Source of the DNA: Synechococcus sp. ATX 2A4 | GTDB taxonomy: Bacteria > Cyanobacteriota > Cyanobacteriia > PCC-6307 > Cyanobiaceae | Assembly (NCBI RefSeq): GCF_024346375.1 | Contig: NZ_JAGQCV010000006.1 | Span: 124,001-188,000, forward strand | Reading direction: 5' to 3' | DNA: 64,000 nt | Shown: one piece after another, positions 1 to 13,194 of the stretch | How positions within the stretch are numbered: position 1 is the stretch's first letter | How the letters are laid out: every line of letters begins with the position of its first letter | Notes under the pieces: generated by a model | Told to the model about the DNA's origin: nothing | Database searches by the model: none | The model's input: only the letters and a program-made list of their open reading frames with translations | Made by a program: the position numbers and the translations under genes

Positions 1-2
1 CC

Positions 3-1115
3 TCCCCAGTGGCGTTGTGGCTGCTGGCCTGCACCACGGCCGTGCTGCTGTTCGTGTCGGTGCTGCTCCACGAACTGGGGCATTCGTTGGTGGCAATCGC
101 CCACGGCGTCAAGGTGCGCAGCATCACCCTGTTCCTGCTCGGTGGGGTGGCCACGGTGGAGCGGGAATGCAGCACCGCGATCGGTGCACTCCAGGTGGCG
201 GCCGCTGGACCGATCGTGAGCCTGATCCTGGCGGGGCTGCTGCTGGCGGGTGCCCATCCGGCGGCCCATCTCTCGCCCCTGCTGGGCGAGATGGTCACCC
301 AGCTCGGGGTGCTCAATCTGGTTCTGGCGCTGTTCAACCTGCTGCCCGGGCTGCCGCTTGACGGCGGCCTGATCGTCAAGGCGCTGGTTTGGCAGTTCAC
401 CGGCAGTCAGCGGCGTGGCATTCAGGTGGCGGCAGCGAGCGGCCGTTTCCTTTCCTTGATGGCGGTGGGCATGGGCACCCTGCTGGTGCTGCGCGGCGGT
501 GGCTTCGGGGCGTTCTGGTTGATCCTGCTGGGCTGGTTTGGCCTGGGTGCCTCCCGCAACCAGCTGCAGTTGCTTTCTTTGCAGCAGGCCCTGCGCGACC
601 TCAAGGTGAGCGAAGCGGCACGGCGCCGTTTTCGGGTGCTCGAATCCACCTGCTCGCTGCGAGACCTCAGCCAGCTGCGCCGCAATGAGGAGACCATCCA
701 ACCGGCCGATTGGGTGCTCATCTGTGAACAGGGCCGTTGGCAGGGGGTGATCAGTGATGATCCGCTGCAGTCGCTGCCGGTTCAACGCTGGGACCGGGAA
801 CGGGTTGGCGACCATCTTCAGCCCCTCTCCACCTTGCCCTCGATCCGTGAGGACGCTCCCCTGTGGCAGGCCGCCGTCCAGCTCGATGAACCTGGCGTCG
901 ATCGGTTGCTGGTGCTGGGCGTGTCAGGCCTGCCAACCGGCACGATCGAGCGGCCTGAGCTCTCTGAAGTGGTGCTCAAACGCCTGGGCCTGCGCCTGCC
1001 GCCGGCGCTGCTCGAGGCAGCCCGGCGCCAGCGCACCTACCCGCTCGGCATGGCCATTGCTCAGGTGGCCCGTGGCATGGAGTTGGAAGCTGCCGGCGGC
1101 GAAGCGCCGCGCTGA
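3..1115 (+). CDS. Site-2 protease family (M50) membrane metalloprotease with C-terminal CBS-like region, 5' end cut by window
   Basis: Intramembrane zinc protease. The zinc-binding motif HELGHS lies about 23 residues into the visible part, and the second catalytic motif (LLPGLPLDGG, supplying the aspartate) near base 350. Hydrophobic segments surround both. After about residue 190 the protein becomes soluble and resembles a CBS-domain pair, as in the SpoIVFB-like M50B subgroup. Family members have roughly 60 more N-terminal residues with a first membrane helix, and the frame is open to the window edge, so the true start is outside; GTG at 9 is not a convincing start. The 3' end overlaps the convergent lipoate ligase gene by 55 bases. 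Its substrate cannot be told from the sequence. Confidence 0.85.
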   Translation, partial: SPVALWLLACTTAVLLFVSVLLHELGHSLVAIAHGVKVRSITLFLLGGVATVERECSTAIGALQVAAAGPIVSLILAGLLLAGAHPAAHLSPLLGEMVTQLGVLNLVLALFNLLPGLPLDGGLIVKALVWQFTGSQRRGIQVAAASGRFLSLMAVGMGTLLVLRGGGFGAFWLILLGWFGLGASRNQLQLLSLQQALRDLKVSEAARRRFRVLESTCSLRDLSQLRRNEETIQPADWVLICEQGRWQGVISDDPLQSLPVQRWDRERVGDHLQPLSTLPSIREDAPLWQAAVQLDEPGVDRLLVLGVSGLPTGTIERPELSEVVLKRLGLRLPPALLEAARRQRTYPLGMAIAQVARGMELEAAGGEAPR

Positions 1116-1837
1116 GGCCACGGCCTCACCGCCCCTGCCACCTCAGCCGCCGCCCCATCCCTTGCCACCACGGCGAACCTTCCGCGCCGGTGTTCCACCT
1201 CGCCCCACTCCTGGGGGCTGAGCGGCTGGCTGCTCCAGCTGCCGCCCAGATCCTGCTGGGCCGCGTGCCGCAGGCCCTCCATCAGCGCCTCGCCCTCCAC
1301 AGGAAGGGGGGTCAGGGCTGGAGGAGGTTCCCGCCCGAACACCTCCAGCCAGTGGGTGCTTGAAGGCCGCAGCAGCAACGTTCCGTGCTGCAGCAGGTGT
1401 CCGCGCCGCCAGAGTTGGGCGCTGCCTACCCGCTTGGCCCCATTCGCCTCCACCAGGTCGGCCGCGGTGCTTGTGGCGAAACAGCTGCTGCGTAGACGGC
1501 TGGCCGCCTGCTGTCCGGGCTGGAGAGGGTGGCCCCAAGCCGCCATCGCCTCCCGCAACCACTGGATGGCGCGCCAGTAGGTCTCGGCGCGGCTCCCGCT
1601 GGCCGCTGGCCAGTGCAGCGCGTAGGTGAGGCAGCCCCCATGCAACACGGCCCTCCCGCCGCTCGGCCGGCGCACCATGGCGATGCGGCCGCTGTCCACG
1701 AGCGCCTGCCAGTGGGGTTCCAGCCGGTGCTGGTGGTGCCCCAGCGACAGGGTCGGCCGGTCCCAGTGGTAGAGCCGCAGGACGCCTTGCGCAGAACCCT
1801 CCACCAGGCCATCAAGCAGCAGATCATCGATGGCCAT
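1061..1837 (-). CDS. Lipoate--protein ligase A family protein
   Basis: Biotin/lipoate A/B ligase fold, 258 residues. The family motif RRPSGGRAVLHGG is present near residues 57-69, followed by a conserved lysine region (GAKRVGSAQ). Members transfer lipoate or octanoate to E2 subunits of 2-oxoacid dehydrogenases or to GcvH; related cofactor-transfer roles are possible. The residues just upstream in frame (AHWRWIPPLTCSGDRQ) look like the usual family N-terminus, but no ATG, GTG or TTG lies between the in-frame stop and the ATG at 1837. The start is therefore either 1837, giving a clipped N-terminus, or a CTG. The 3' end overlaps the M50 gene antisense. Confidence 0.75.
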   Translation of the reverse strand: MAIDDLLLDGLVEGSAQGVLRLYHWDRPTLSLGHHQHRLEPHWQALVDSGRIAMVRRPSGGRAVLHGGCLTYALHWPAASGSRAETYWRAIQWLREAMAAWGHPLQPGQQAASRLRSSCFATSTAADLVEANGAKRVGSAQLWRRGHLLQHGTLLLRPSSTHWLEVFGREPPPALTPLPVEGEALMEGLRHAAQQDLGGSWSSQPLSPQEWGEVEHRRGRFAVVARDGAAAEVAGAVRPWPQRGASPPAASNSMPRAT

Positions 1838-1944
1838 CTGGCGATCACCGCTGCAGGTGAGCGGGGGGATCCAACGCCAGTGGGCGGGCAGGGCGGGCTT
1901 CAGGGAAGATGCAGGTGCCAGAGGCCGGGCGACAGGGCATCACC

Positions 1945-2715
1945 ATGCTGATCGACCTGCTGCCACTTCTGCCCCTGCTGCTGATGGGGGTGGTGGCCGG
2001 ATTGCTGTCGGGCCTGCTCGGCATCGGCGGCGGGCTGGTGTTCGCACCGATGCTGATGTTGATCGGTCTGCCGCCCCATGAGGCCCTGGCCACCAGCACG
2101 GTGGCGATCGTGCCCACCACCTTGGGCGGCACCTGGTCGCACCTGCGGCAGGGTCGGCTCGCCCTGCGGCCCTGCCTGGCGATCGGCGTGGCGGCCGCGT
2201 TGAGCGGCCTGGCGTTCAGCCGCCTGGGCGGGCTGTTGCTGGGCTGGCAGCTGCTGGCCCTGCAAGCGGTGATGTACACCGCGCTGGCCTTCACGATCGA
2301 ACCTCGCCGGGAGGCTGCAGACGGCGCGGACGAGCCCCCCGTTCCGCTGCCCGGGCTTGTGGCGGTGGGAGGCGTGTCTGGCTTTGCGGGGGGGCTGCTG
2401 GGTGTGGGCGGTGGGCTGATGATGGTGCCGCTGATGGTGAAGGGCCTGAGGATGCCGCTGCACGCGGCCATCCGGCTCAGCACCCTGGCGGTGCTCTGCT
2501 CCGCCTCGGCCGCCTCGGTGGAGTTTCTCTCCGGCGGACGTGCCGAACCGGTGATGGCCCTCTGGCTTGGGGGCTCAGCCGCCGTGGCCGCCCGCTGGTC
2601 GGCGGCACGGCTTGAGAAGGTGAGCGAGCGCCTGCTGGTGCGGATGCTGCGCACGATCACGGTGGCGCTGGCCCTGGACACCGGACGGCGCGGGCTGCAG
2701 TTGCTGCTGGCCTGA
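1945..2715 (+). CDS. TauE/SafE family sulfite/anion exporter
   Basis: Membrane protein of 256 residues with two related halves. Each half carries a glycine-rich repeat of the TauE/SafE family (GLLSGLLGIGGGLVFAP near the N-terminus and GFAGGLLGVGGGLMMVP in the middle). The family exports sulfite, sulfoacetate or other organosulfur anions; the substrate here is unknown. An in-frame ATG at 1909 would add a 12-residue polar tail (MQVPEAGRQGIT) that is unlikely to precede the first helix, so I prefer 1945. It is divergent from the lipoate ligase and ends five bases before the convergent crr6. Confidence 0.85.
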   Translation: MLIDLLPLLPLLLMGVVAGLLSGLLGIGGGLVFAPMLMLIGLPPHEALATSTVAIVPTTLGGTWSHLRQGRLALRPCLAIGVAAALSGLAFSRLGGLLLGWQLLALQAVMYTALAFTIEPRREAADGADEPPVPLPGLVAVGGVSGFAGGLLGVGGGLMMVPLMVKGLRMPLHAAIRLSTLAVLCSASAASVEFLSGGRAEPVMALWLGGSAAVAARWSAARLEKVSERLLVRMLRTITVALALDTGRRGLQLLLA

Positions 2716-2719
2716 GGCT

Positions 2720-3295
2720 TCACAGCTGCGGCAAGGCTGCCCAGAAGGCGGGATCGAGATCGAAGCCGAGCACCGCCGCCATCTGCCCCAGACCCTGGCG
2801 GCAGTGCTGGTTGTGGCGGCGGCTCCAGTCGTCAAGCAGGAAGAGCCGATGGGTGATCCAGAGCTCCAGGCTTTCCGGCGCGAAGCGAATCCCCTCGTTG
2901 CGGCTGAAGCCATGGGGCAACAGCATCGCCACGTGCCGGCACAACTGGCCGCTGCCGCGATCGAGCACGAACGGAAGCCAGGGGTACAGGGCGTCGGCCC
3001 GCAGGCTCCAGAGCCTCAGTTCGGGCACTTCCGACAGCTCGCGCGGATCCTCCTGCGGACGGTTCCAGTCGAAGCCGATCTGCAGGCGGCCCGCGTGCTC
3101 GATCAGCTGGGCGGCGGACAGCGAACTCCAGGCCGTCAGGGGCGAGGTGTCGAGGGCCCGGATCTGATCGGTGGAGATCGGGAGCAGGGAGGGAGCGGTG
3201 GAGATCAAGAGCTGTGACAGCCCAACGGTTGGGTCGGGCCCGCGGCAGGGTTGAGCCAACAATGGTGGCGTCAAACGTTTGTTGTCGTCGGCCAT
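2720..3295 (-). CDS. crr6: Crr6-like NDH-1 assembly factor (DUF1817)
   Basis: Soluble protein of 191 residues matching the chlororespiratory reduction 6 family, a factor for maturation of the NdhI subunit of photosynthetic NDH-1 in cyanobacteria and plastids. The recognisable core runs from about residue 55 (WSSLSAAQLIEHAGRLQIGF) to the C-terminus, including a run around PHGFSRNEGIRFAPESLELW. The first 45 residues are less typical, so a start further inside, for example at a TTG, is possible. With the ATG at 3295 the start codon overlaps the start codon of psaM on the other strand. The NDH link is consistent with the CO2-uptake NDH genes 16 kb away. Confidence 0.7.
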   Translation of the reverse strand: MADDNKRLTPPLLAQPCRGPDPTVGLSQLLISTAPSLLPISTDQIRALDTSPLTAWSSLSAAQLIEHAGRLQIGFDWNRPQEDPRELSEVPELRLWSLRADALYPWLPFVLDRGSGQLCRHVAMLLPHGFSRNEGIRFAPESLELWITHRLFLLDDWSRRHNQHCRQGLGQMAAVLGFDLDPAFWAALPQL

Positions 3296-3398
3296 GGTCA
3301 CCTCTTTGAGCCAGGTTGAAGTTCTGATCGCGCTTGTTGTGGCGGCCCACGCCGGCGTGCTGGCCATCCGTCTGAGCGTCAGCCTCTACAACTCCTGA
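3294..3398 (+). CDS. psaM: Photosystem I reaction centre subunit XII (PsaM)
   Basis: A 34-residue, single-helix thylakoid protein, short enough to be missed by most gene finders. The sequence begins MVTSLSQVEVLIALVVAA and continues HAGVLAIRLSVSLYNS, the PsaM pattern of a short polar N-terminus, one membrane helix and a terminal R-L-x-x-S-L-Y. PsaM is a peripheral PSI subunit near the trimer interface. From recall of marine picocyanobacterial genomes, psaM sits next to por, which supports the call. Its ATG shares the CATG at 3293-3296 with the divergent crr6 start. No clear Shine-Dalgarno is seen upstream. Confidence 0.8.
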   Translation: MVTSLSQVEVLIALVVAAHAGVLAIRLSVSLYNS

Positions 3399-3591
3399 AG
3401 CTCTAGGCCTTGGCAGGGGCCGTTCTCCCTGCTACAAGACGGCAACCCCTCTGTTGCCCACCTTGGCTTCTGCGCTGCGCTCCCGTCAGGCTCCTACCGA
3501 CACCCCGCGCCGGGCCAGCCGCGTCAAGCCTGCTACCAGGGGGAACGACAGTTCCCGTGCGCGCCAGGGCCGCTCGGCTGCACCGGCGGGA

Positions 3592-4026
3592 ATGGTCACT
3601 CGCCTCAGCCCAGCCACCTTCAGCTCCGACACGCTCAGTTCCGCTTCTGAGCTCCACTCCGGCGCCTGGCAGGCCTCCAGCGAACGCCAGGAACTTCTTT
3701 GCAGTGTGATCGGCCTGGCGGTGAAGCTCGGCATCGGTCTGTTGGCCTCCGTGAGCCTGGTCCATCTGGCCGGGGCTTATCAGCAGCGGCTCGATAGCCA
3801 TGGCGAAATCAGTGCCATTCTCGACATCGAAAAAAATAAACTTCGCAACGTTCAAGAACGCTTTGATCGTCTCTTTTCCAAGGACGGCGAACAGCGGTTG
3901 ATTCGTGAACAGGATCAGTGGATAGCTCCCAATCGGCTGCGCATTGTCTGGAATGATTCCCAGCTCCAGAATTCACCCGCTGCCCAGCTCACGCCGGCCC
4001 CCAAGCCTTCCCCTGCAGGCGGTTGA
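3592..4026 (+). CDS. Conserved hypothetical single-pass membrane protein between psaM and por
   Basis: About 144 residues. After a serine-rich N-terminus comes one membrane helix (VKLGIGLLASVSLVHLAGAY), then a charged, coiled-coil-like stretch (EISAILDIEKNKLRNVQERF) and a conserved-looking end (DQWIAPNRLRIVW) before a proline-rich tail. I know no function. The frame is open back to 3454, but the added 46 residues are low-complexity and basic, so I chose ATG 3592. Codons are less GC-rich than neighbours around 3830-3860 (lysine and asparagine codons). Its position next to psaM and por suggests a thylakoid role; that is inference. Confidence 0.6.
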   Translation: MVTRLSPATFSSDTLSSASELHSGAWQASSERQELLCSVIGLAVKLGIGLLASVSLVHLAGAYQQRLDSHGEISAILDIEKNKLRNVQERFDRLFSKDGEQRLIREQDQWIAPNRLRIVWNDSQLQNSPAAQLTPAPKPSPAGG

Positions 4027-4127
4027 CCCTGGCTTCCCGTTTCTTTGTCGGAAGAACGTTGCCCGTTTCCTTCTGTTGAATCTCGCCTGCAAAGCCCCAG
4101 AGAGCTGAGGCTTCCTCCTTAGGTTGA

Positions 4128-5165
<1,038 letters not shown>

Positions 5166-5222
5166 GCCGTTAGCGGCCATCCGCATCTCCCCATCCCTGC
5201 ACCGTTCTTTGCCAGCCTGCCG

Positions 5223-5774
5223 ATGCCCCGCTTCCTGCGCTGGATCCTTGCCCTTGGCCTCGCTGGCGGCCTGCTGGTGGGTGCCGTGGTGCTGCTCCCC
5301 TTCGCCGACTGGCTTCCTGGCGGCACGGTGGGCGACGTGCCCGCCCAGCAGGTGGTCAACGGCACAGCCTTCAACCGGCTCTTCCCGGCGGTGGCGCCAG
5401 GCGAGGAACTGGTGTTCAGCCAGGAGAAACGTGGCTTCAGCGAGGCCAGGCTGAAGCGCAGTGGGGAAGTGGTGGCGCTGTTGGCGGTCTCCGACACCAC
5501 CACCGCACCCGAGGCCCGCGAGAAGTTCGCCGCCGCCGCTGACAGCCTGGCCGGCTGGCCCCTGGTGGAGCAGGGCAGCCAGGCCAGCGCCGTGCTGGTG
5601 GGTGGCCGCTTTCAGGTGAAGGTGATCGGCCAGGGCGTTGGCCTTGATGTGCAGGAACGCCATGAGCTGCTGGAGAGCTTTGACCTCAAGGCCCTCGCTT
5701 CTGTGCGGCCCAGGCGGATCGGTTCGTCCACTCCCGCCGCCGCAACGGTCCGATCCCTTGCTCTGGTGCGCTGA
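5223..5774 (+). CDS. Conserved cyanobacterial hypothetical protein, N-terminal membrane anchor
   Basis: 183 residues. One N-terminal hydrophobic segment (ILALGLAGGLLVGAVVLLPF) acts as signal or anchor, followed by a soluble domain of about 120 residues with a recurring pattern (VVALLAVSDT, EAREKFAAAADSLAGWPLVE, VLVGGRFQVKVIGQ, LESFDLKAL). I recall similar uncharacterised cyanobacterial proteins but know no function. The stop codon overlaps the start of the next gene by one base (TGATG), so the two are probably translated together. The N-terminal segment points to a membrane-anchored or lumenal/periplasmic protein. Confidence 0.7.
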   Translation: MPRFLRWILALGLAGGLLVGAVVLLPFADWLPGGTVGDVPAQQVVNGTAFNRLFPAVAPGEELVFSQEKRGFSEARLKRSGEVVALLAVSDTTTAPEAREKFAAAADSLAGWPLVEQGSQASAVLVGGRFQVKVIGQGVGLDVQERHELLESFDLKALASVRPRRIGSSTPAAATVRSLALVR

Positions 5775-6664
5775 TGGCCCGCCCCACTGTGCTTGAGCGC
5801 CTTGAGCGCCTGCCCCGCCGCGGCTTCACCGTGCTGGCGCTGCAGGGCATCAGCACCCTGGTGCCTGGGGGCTGGACCAACATCAGAAGCGCCGATGCCC
5901 TGATCAAGGAGGTGATCGGCGACGACGATCCAGCGTTGATCGCCCGCATCCGCAGCCGCGCCGACCTGCTGAGCCGCGCCCGCGCCGAGGGCTATGGCCG
6001 CGCGCTCAGCCTCTACGACGCTGTGAACCGTTCCCAGCACGCGGCGGGCGGGGTGAGGCTGCTGGCCAACGTCAGCGCCGGCCTGCCCTTGCTCAAGCGC
6101 CTGGCCGATCTGACCCCGCCCGGCGACACCCTGCAGGCGGTGGACCTGAGCCTGAAGGTGGCGGCGGAGTTGCTGGCCTTCACCCAGGTGAATGGCCTGC
6201 CCGGCGACAGTTTCGGCGCCTTCGGCGCTGCGCTGGCCGACTACGCCGGTGAAGCGAGGGTGAGGATGGCCGCCTTGATCTGCTTCGACGCCCTGCTACC
6301 GCTCGGTGATCAGGCCCTGCAACGCCTCGATGGCCTGCTGGGGGCAGCAGGCCAGAAAGATCTGCAGCGGCTTCCCTCTTACCGGCAGATGGCCGGTCTG
6401 ATGCCGGGGCGCGGCGATCAGGCCCACATCAGCTTTCTGCGCCGGGGTGTGGACCAGTGGCTGGGCTGGGCCGGTGGATTCAGCTCCGAGCTGGCCCTCA
6501 CTGCCCAATCTGCCGTGCAAGCGGTGGAATCCACGCTGGGCCCCTGGCAGGGGCGGCTGGATCAGTTCGCCGTGTTCCTGGACGCCTTCACCGACACCTA
6601 TGCCCACACGGGCGTCCAGGCGGTGGCCCGCCGCCTGGTGGAGCGGGCGGCCGCCGAAGTGTGA
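5774..6664 (+). CDS. Hypothetical protein, predominantly helical
   Basis: 296 residues without a domain that I recognise. It is rich in alanine, leucine and arginine with no membrane span, and reads as a chain of helices. It starts on the stop codon of the preceding gene and ends two bases before the convergent chlL. The codon pattern and lack of internal stops in a GC-rich context, together with the translational coupling, support it as a real gene. Placement between por and chlL makes a link to chlorophyll synthesis possible but unproven. Confidence 0.6.
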   Translation: MARPTVLERLERLPRRGFTVLALQGISTLVPGGWTNIRSADALIKEVIGDDDPALIARIRSRADLLSRARAEGYGRALSLYDAVNRSQHAAGGVRLLANVSAGLPLLKRLADLTPPGDTLQAVDLSLKVAAELLAFTQVNGLPGDSFGAFGAALADYAGEARVRMAALICFDALLPLGDQALQRLDGLLGAAGQKDLQRLPSYRQMAGLMPGRGDQAHISFLRRGVDQWLGWAGGFSSELALTAQSAVQAVESTLGPWQGRLDQFAVFLDAFTDTYAHTGVQAVARRLVERAAAEV

Positions 6665-6666
6665 CT

Positions 6667-7683
<1,017 letters not shown>

Positions 7684-7691
7684 TCAATCCC

Positions 7692-10823
<3,132 letters not shown>

Positions 10824-11135
10824 ATGGCGAATGAAACCATGGGCATCGCCCTCGGCATGATCGAAACCCGCGGCCTGGTGCCCGCGATCGAAGCGGCCGA
10901 CGCGATGACCAAAGCCGCAGAAGTGCGTCTGATCGGTCGTGAGTTCGTCGGCGGCGGCTACGTCACCGTGCTGGTGCGCGGCGAAACAGGCGCTGTCAAC
11001 GCAGCCGTTCGCGCCGGCGCTGACGCCTGTGAGCGCGTCGGCGACGGCCTCGTGGCTGCCCACATCATTGCCCGCCCGCACCGTGAAGTCGAACCGGCGC
11101 TCAACAGCAGCTTCGGTCTGGGCTCCAAGGACTGA
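10824..11135 (+). CDS. csoS1: Carboxysome shell hexamer protein CsoS1
   Basis: Bacterial microcompartment (BMC) domain protein of 103 residues forming hexagonal facets of the alpha-carboxysome shell. It shows the hallmark GIALGMIETRGLVPAIEAAD at the start of the fold and VGGGYVTVLVRGETGAV in the pore region. ATG 10824 is chosen over a frame extending to 10782 because MANETMGIALGM is the family start. First gene of the cso operon. Its BMC domain is nearly identical to that of the long paralogue at 17910-18671. Confidence 0.95.
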   Translation: MANETMGIALGMIETRGLVPAIEAADAMTKAAEVRLIGREFVGGGYVTVLVRGETGAVNAAVRAGADACERVGDGLVAAHIIARPHREVEPALNSSFGLGSKD

Positions 11136-11208
11136 GAGCTGAAGCGCCCCTGAATCGCGGGCTGCCCAGCTTTCCCCTTCCCACCCGACCCACCACGAGA
11201 TTTCCTCC

Positions 11209-12621
11209 ATGAGCAAGAAGTACGACGCCGGGGTCAAGGAGTACAGAGACACGTACTGGACTCCCGACTACGTCCCCCTAGACACCGACCTGCTGGCCTG
11301 CTTCAAGGTCACCGGCCAGGAAGGCGTTCCCAAGGAAGAAGTGGCTGCCGCCGTTGCCGCTGAATCTTCCACAGGCACCTGGTCCACCGTGTGGTCCGAG
11401 CTCCTCACCGATCTCGACTTCTACAAAGGCCGCTGCTACCGCATCGAAGACGTTCCTGGCGACAAGGAATCCTTCTATGCCTTCATTGCCTACCCCCTCG
11501 ATCTGTTCGAGGAAGGTTCGATCACCAACGTGCTCACCTCCCTGGTGGGCAACGTGTTCGGCTTCAAGGCCCTGCGCCACCTCCGTCTGGAAGACATCCG
11601 CTTCCCGATGGCCTTCATCAAGACCTGCCCCGGCCCGCCGAACGGCATCTGCGTCGAACGCGACCGGATGAACAAGTACGGACGTCCCCTGTTGGGTTGC
11701 ACCATCAAGCCCAAGCTCGGCCTCTCCGGCAAGAACTACGGCCGGGTGGTTTATGAGTGCCTCCGTGGCGGTCTTGACTTCACCAAGGACGACGAAAACA
11801 TCAACTCCCAGCCCTTCCAGCGCTGGCAGAACCGTTTCGAGTTCGTGGCAGAAGCCGTGAAATCGGCAGAGCAGGAAACCGGCGAGCGCAAGGGGCACTA
11901 CCTCAACTGCACCGCCGCCACTCCTGAAGAGATGTACGAGCGGGCCGAGTTCGCCAAGGAACTGGGTCAGCCGATCATCATGCACGACTACATCACCGGT
12001 GGCTTCACCGCCAACACCGGTCTGTCGAAGTGGTGCCGCAAAAACGGCATGCTGCTGCACATTCACCGTGCGATGCACGCGGTGATCGACCGCCATCCCA
12101 AGCACGGCATCCACTTCCGGGTGCTGGCCAAGTGCCTGCGCCTCTCCGGTGGCGACCAGCTGCACACTGGCACCGTGGTGGGCAAGCTCGAAGGTGATCG
12201 TCAGACCACCCTGGGTTTCATCGACCAGCTGCGTGAATCCTTCGTTCCCGAAGATCGCAGCCGCGGCAACTTCTTCGACCAGGACTGGGGCTCCATGCCC
12301 GGCGTCTTCGCCGTGGCCTCCGGCGGTATCCACGTGTGGCACATGCCCGCACTGGTGGCGATCTTCGGCGACGATTCCGTGCTGCAGTTCGGTGGTGGCA
12401 CCCACGGCCACCCCTGGGGTTCCGCTGCTGGCGCCGCTGCCAACCGCGTGGCGCTTGAAGCCTGCGTCAAGGCACGCAACGCCGGTCGCGAGATCGAGAA
12501 GGAGAGCCGCGACATCCTCATGGAAGCCGCAAAGCACAGCCCTGAGCTGGCGATCGCTCTCGAAACCTGGAAGGAAATCAAGTTCGAGTTCGACACCGTC
12601 GACAAGCTCGACGTCGGCTGA
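11209..12621 (+). CDS. cbbL: Ribulose-1,5-bisphosphate carboxylase/oxygenase large subunit, form IA
   Basis: Large subunit of Rubisco, 470 residues, starting [20 protein letters not shown], which is the short form IA N-terminus. The active-site motif [10 protein letters not shown] carries the carbamylated lysine, and [13 protein letters not shown] the loop with a catalytic lysine. Form IA is the type packaged in alpha-carboxysomes. It lies 73 bases after csoS1 and 85 before cbbS. It is frequently labelled rbcL in cyanobacteria. Confidence 0.97.
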   Translation: MSKKYDAGVKEYRDTYWTPDYVPLDTDLLACFKVTGQEGVPKEEVAAAVAAESSTGTWSTVWSELLTDLDFYKGRCYRIEDVPGDKESFYAFIAYPLDLFEEGSITNVLTSLVGNVFGFKALRHLRLEDIRFPMAFIKTCPGPPNGICVERDRMNKYGRPLLGCTIKPKLGLSGKNYGRVVYECLRGGLDFTKDDENINSQPFQRWQNRFEFVAEAVKSAEQETGERKGHYLNCTAATPEEMYERAEFAKELGQPIIMHDYITGGFTANTGLSKWCRKNGMLLHIHRAMHAVIDRHPKHGIHFRVLAKCLRLSGGDQLHTGTVVGKLEGDRQTTLGFIDQLRESFVPEDRSRGNFFDQDWGSMPGVFAVASGGIHVWHMPALVAIFGDDSVLQFGGGTHGHPWGSAAGAAANRVALEACVKARNAGREIEKESRDILMEAAKHSPELAIALETWKEIKFEFDTVDKLDVG

Positions 12622-12637
12622 TTTTCCCCAGCCCGTG

Positions 12638-12663
12638 GTGGCGGTGACCCGTTTCACCGCCAC
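12638..12663 (+). promoter_or_regulatory. Strong hairpin between cbbL and cbbS
   Basis: Perfect nine-base inverted repeat: GTGGCGGTG (12638-12646) and CACCGCCAC (12655-12663) with an eight-base loop. Flanking CCCC and GGGG runs (12627-12630, 12667-12670) could extend it. No uridine tract follows except CTCTTTTG slightly later, so it is more likely an RNA-stability or partial-termination element than a full terminator. Confidence 0.6.
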
Positions 12664-12706
12664 TGCGGGGCTCTTTTGAACCTTCCCCTCCACTTCAAGG
12701 ACCCCC

Positions 12707-13048
12707 ATGCCCTTCAAGAGCACCGTGGGTGACTATCAAACAGTCGCCACCCTGGAGACCTTCGGCTTTCTTCCGCCGATGTCCCAGGACGAGATCTACG
12801 ACCAGATCGCTTACATCATTGCCCAGGGTTGGAGCCCGCTCGTTGAGCACGTCCACCCCAGCCGTTCCATGGCCACCTACTGGTCGTATTGGAAACTGCC
12901 CTTCTTCGGTGAGAAGGATCTGGGCGTGATCGTGAGTGAGCTCGAGGCCTGCCATCGTGCCTACCCCGATCACCATGTGCGCCTGGTGGGCTACGACGCC
13001 TACACCCAGAGCCAGGGTTCCTGCTTCGTGGTTTTCGAAGCGCGCTGA
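12707..13048 (+). CDS. cbbS: Ribulose-1,5-bisphosphate carboxylase/oxygenase small subunit
   Basis: Small subunit of Rubisco, 113 residues. It shows TFGFLPPMSQDEIYDQIAYI, the conserved WSPLVEH and YWSYWKLPFFGEKD, and the C-terminal SFVV-like SCFVVFEAR. Encoded directly after cbbL; the L8S8 holoenzyme is recruited by CsoS2. The gene is bracketed by two strong hairpins. Confidence 0.97.
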   Translation: MPFKSTVGDYQTVATLETFGFLPPMSQDEIYDQIAYIIAQGWSPLVEHVHPSRSMATYWSYWKLPFFGEKDLGVIVSELEACHRAYPDHHVRLVGYDAYTQSQGSCFVVFEAR

Positions 13049-13057
13049 AGCGGTGTC

Positions 13058-13077
13058 GGTCCCGCTTCGGCGGGACC
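13058..13077 (+). promoter_or_regulatory. UUCG-tetraloop hairpin downstream of cbbS
   Basis: GGTCCCGC (13058-13065), TTCG loop, GCGGGACC (13070-13077): a perfect eight-base stem with an extra-stable UUCG tetraloop ten bases after the cbbS stop. A pyrimidine-rich stretch with CTTCTTTTCTCTCC follows, so partial rho-independent termination is possible. It stands between the highly needed Rubisco genes and csoS2, where it could lower downstream expression or protect the cbbLS 3' end. Confidence 0.7.
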
Positions 13078-13194
13078 TCATCCCCTTCTTTTCTCTCCAA
13101 TCGTTCGCAGCTTGTCCAGCGCCGCATCGAAGGGTCGATCGGTCTGGGGCTGTGCGCGATGAACGTTCACTGGCACTTTCCTTACCGGGCGGAT

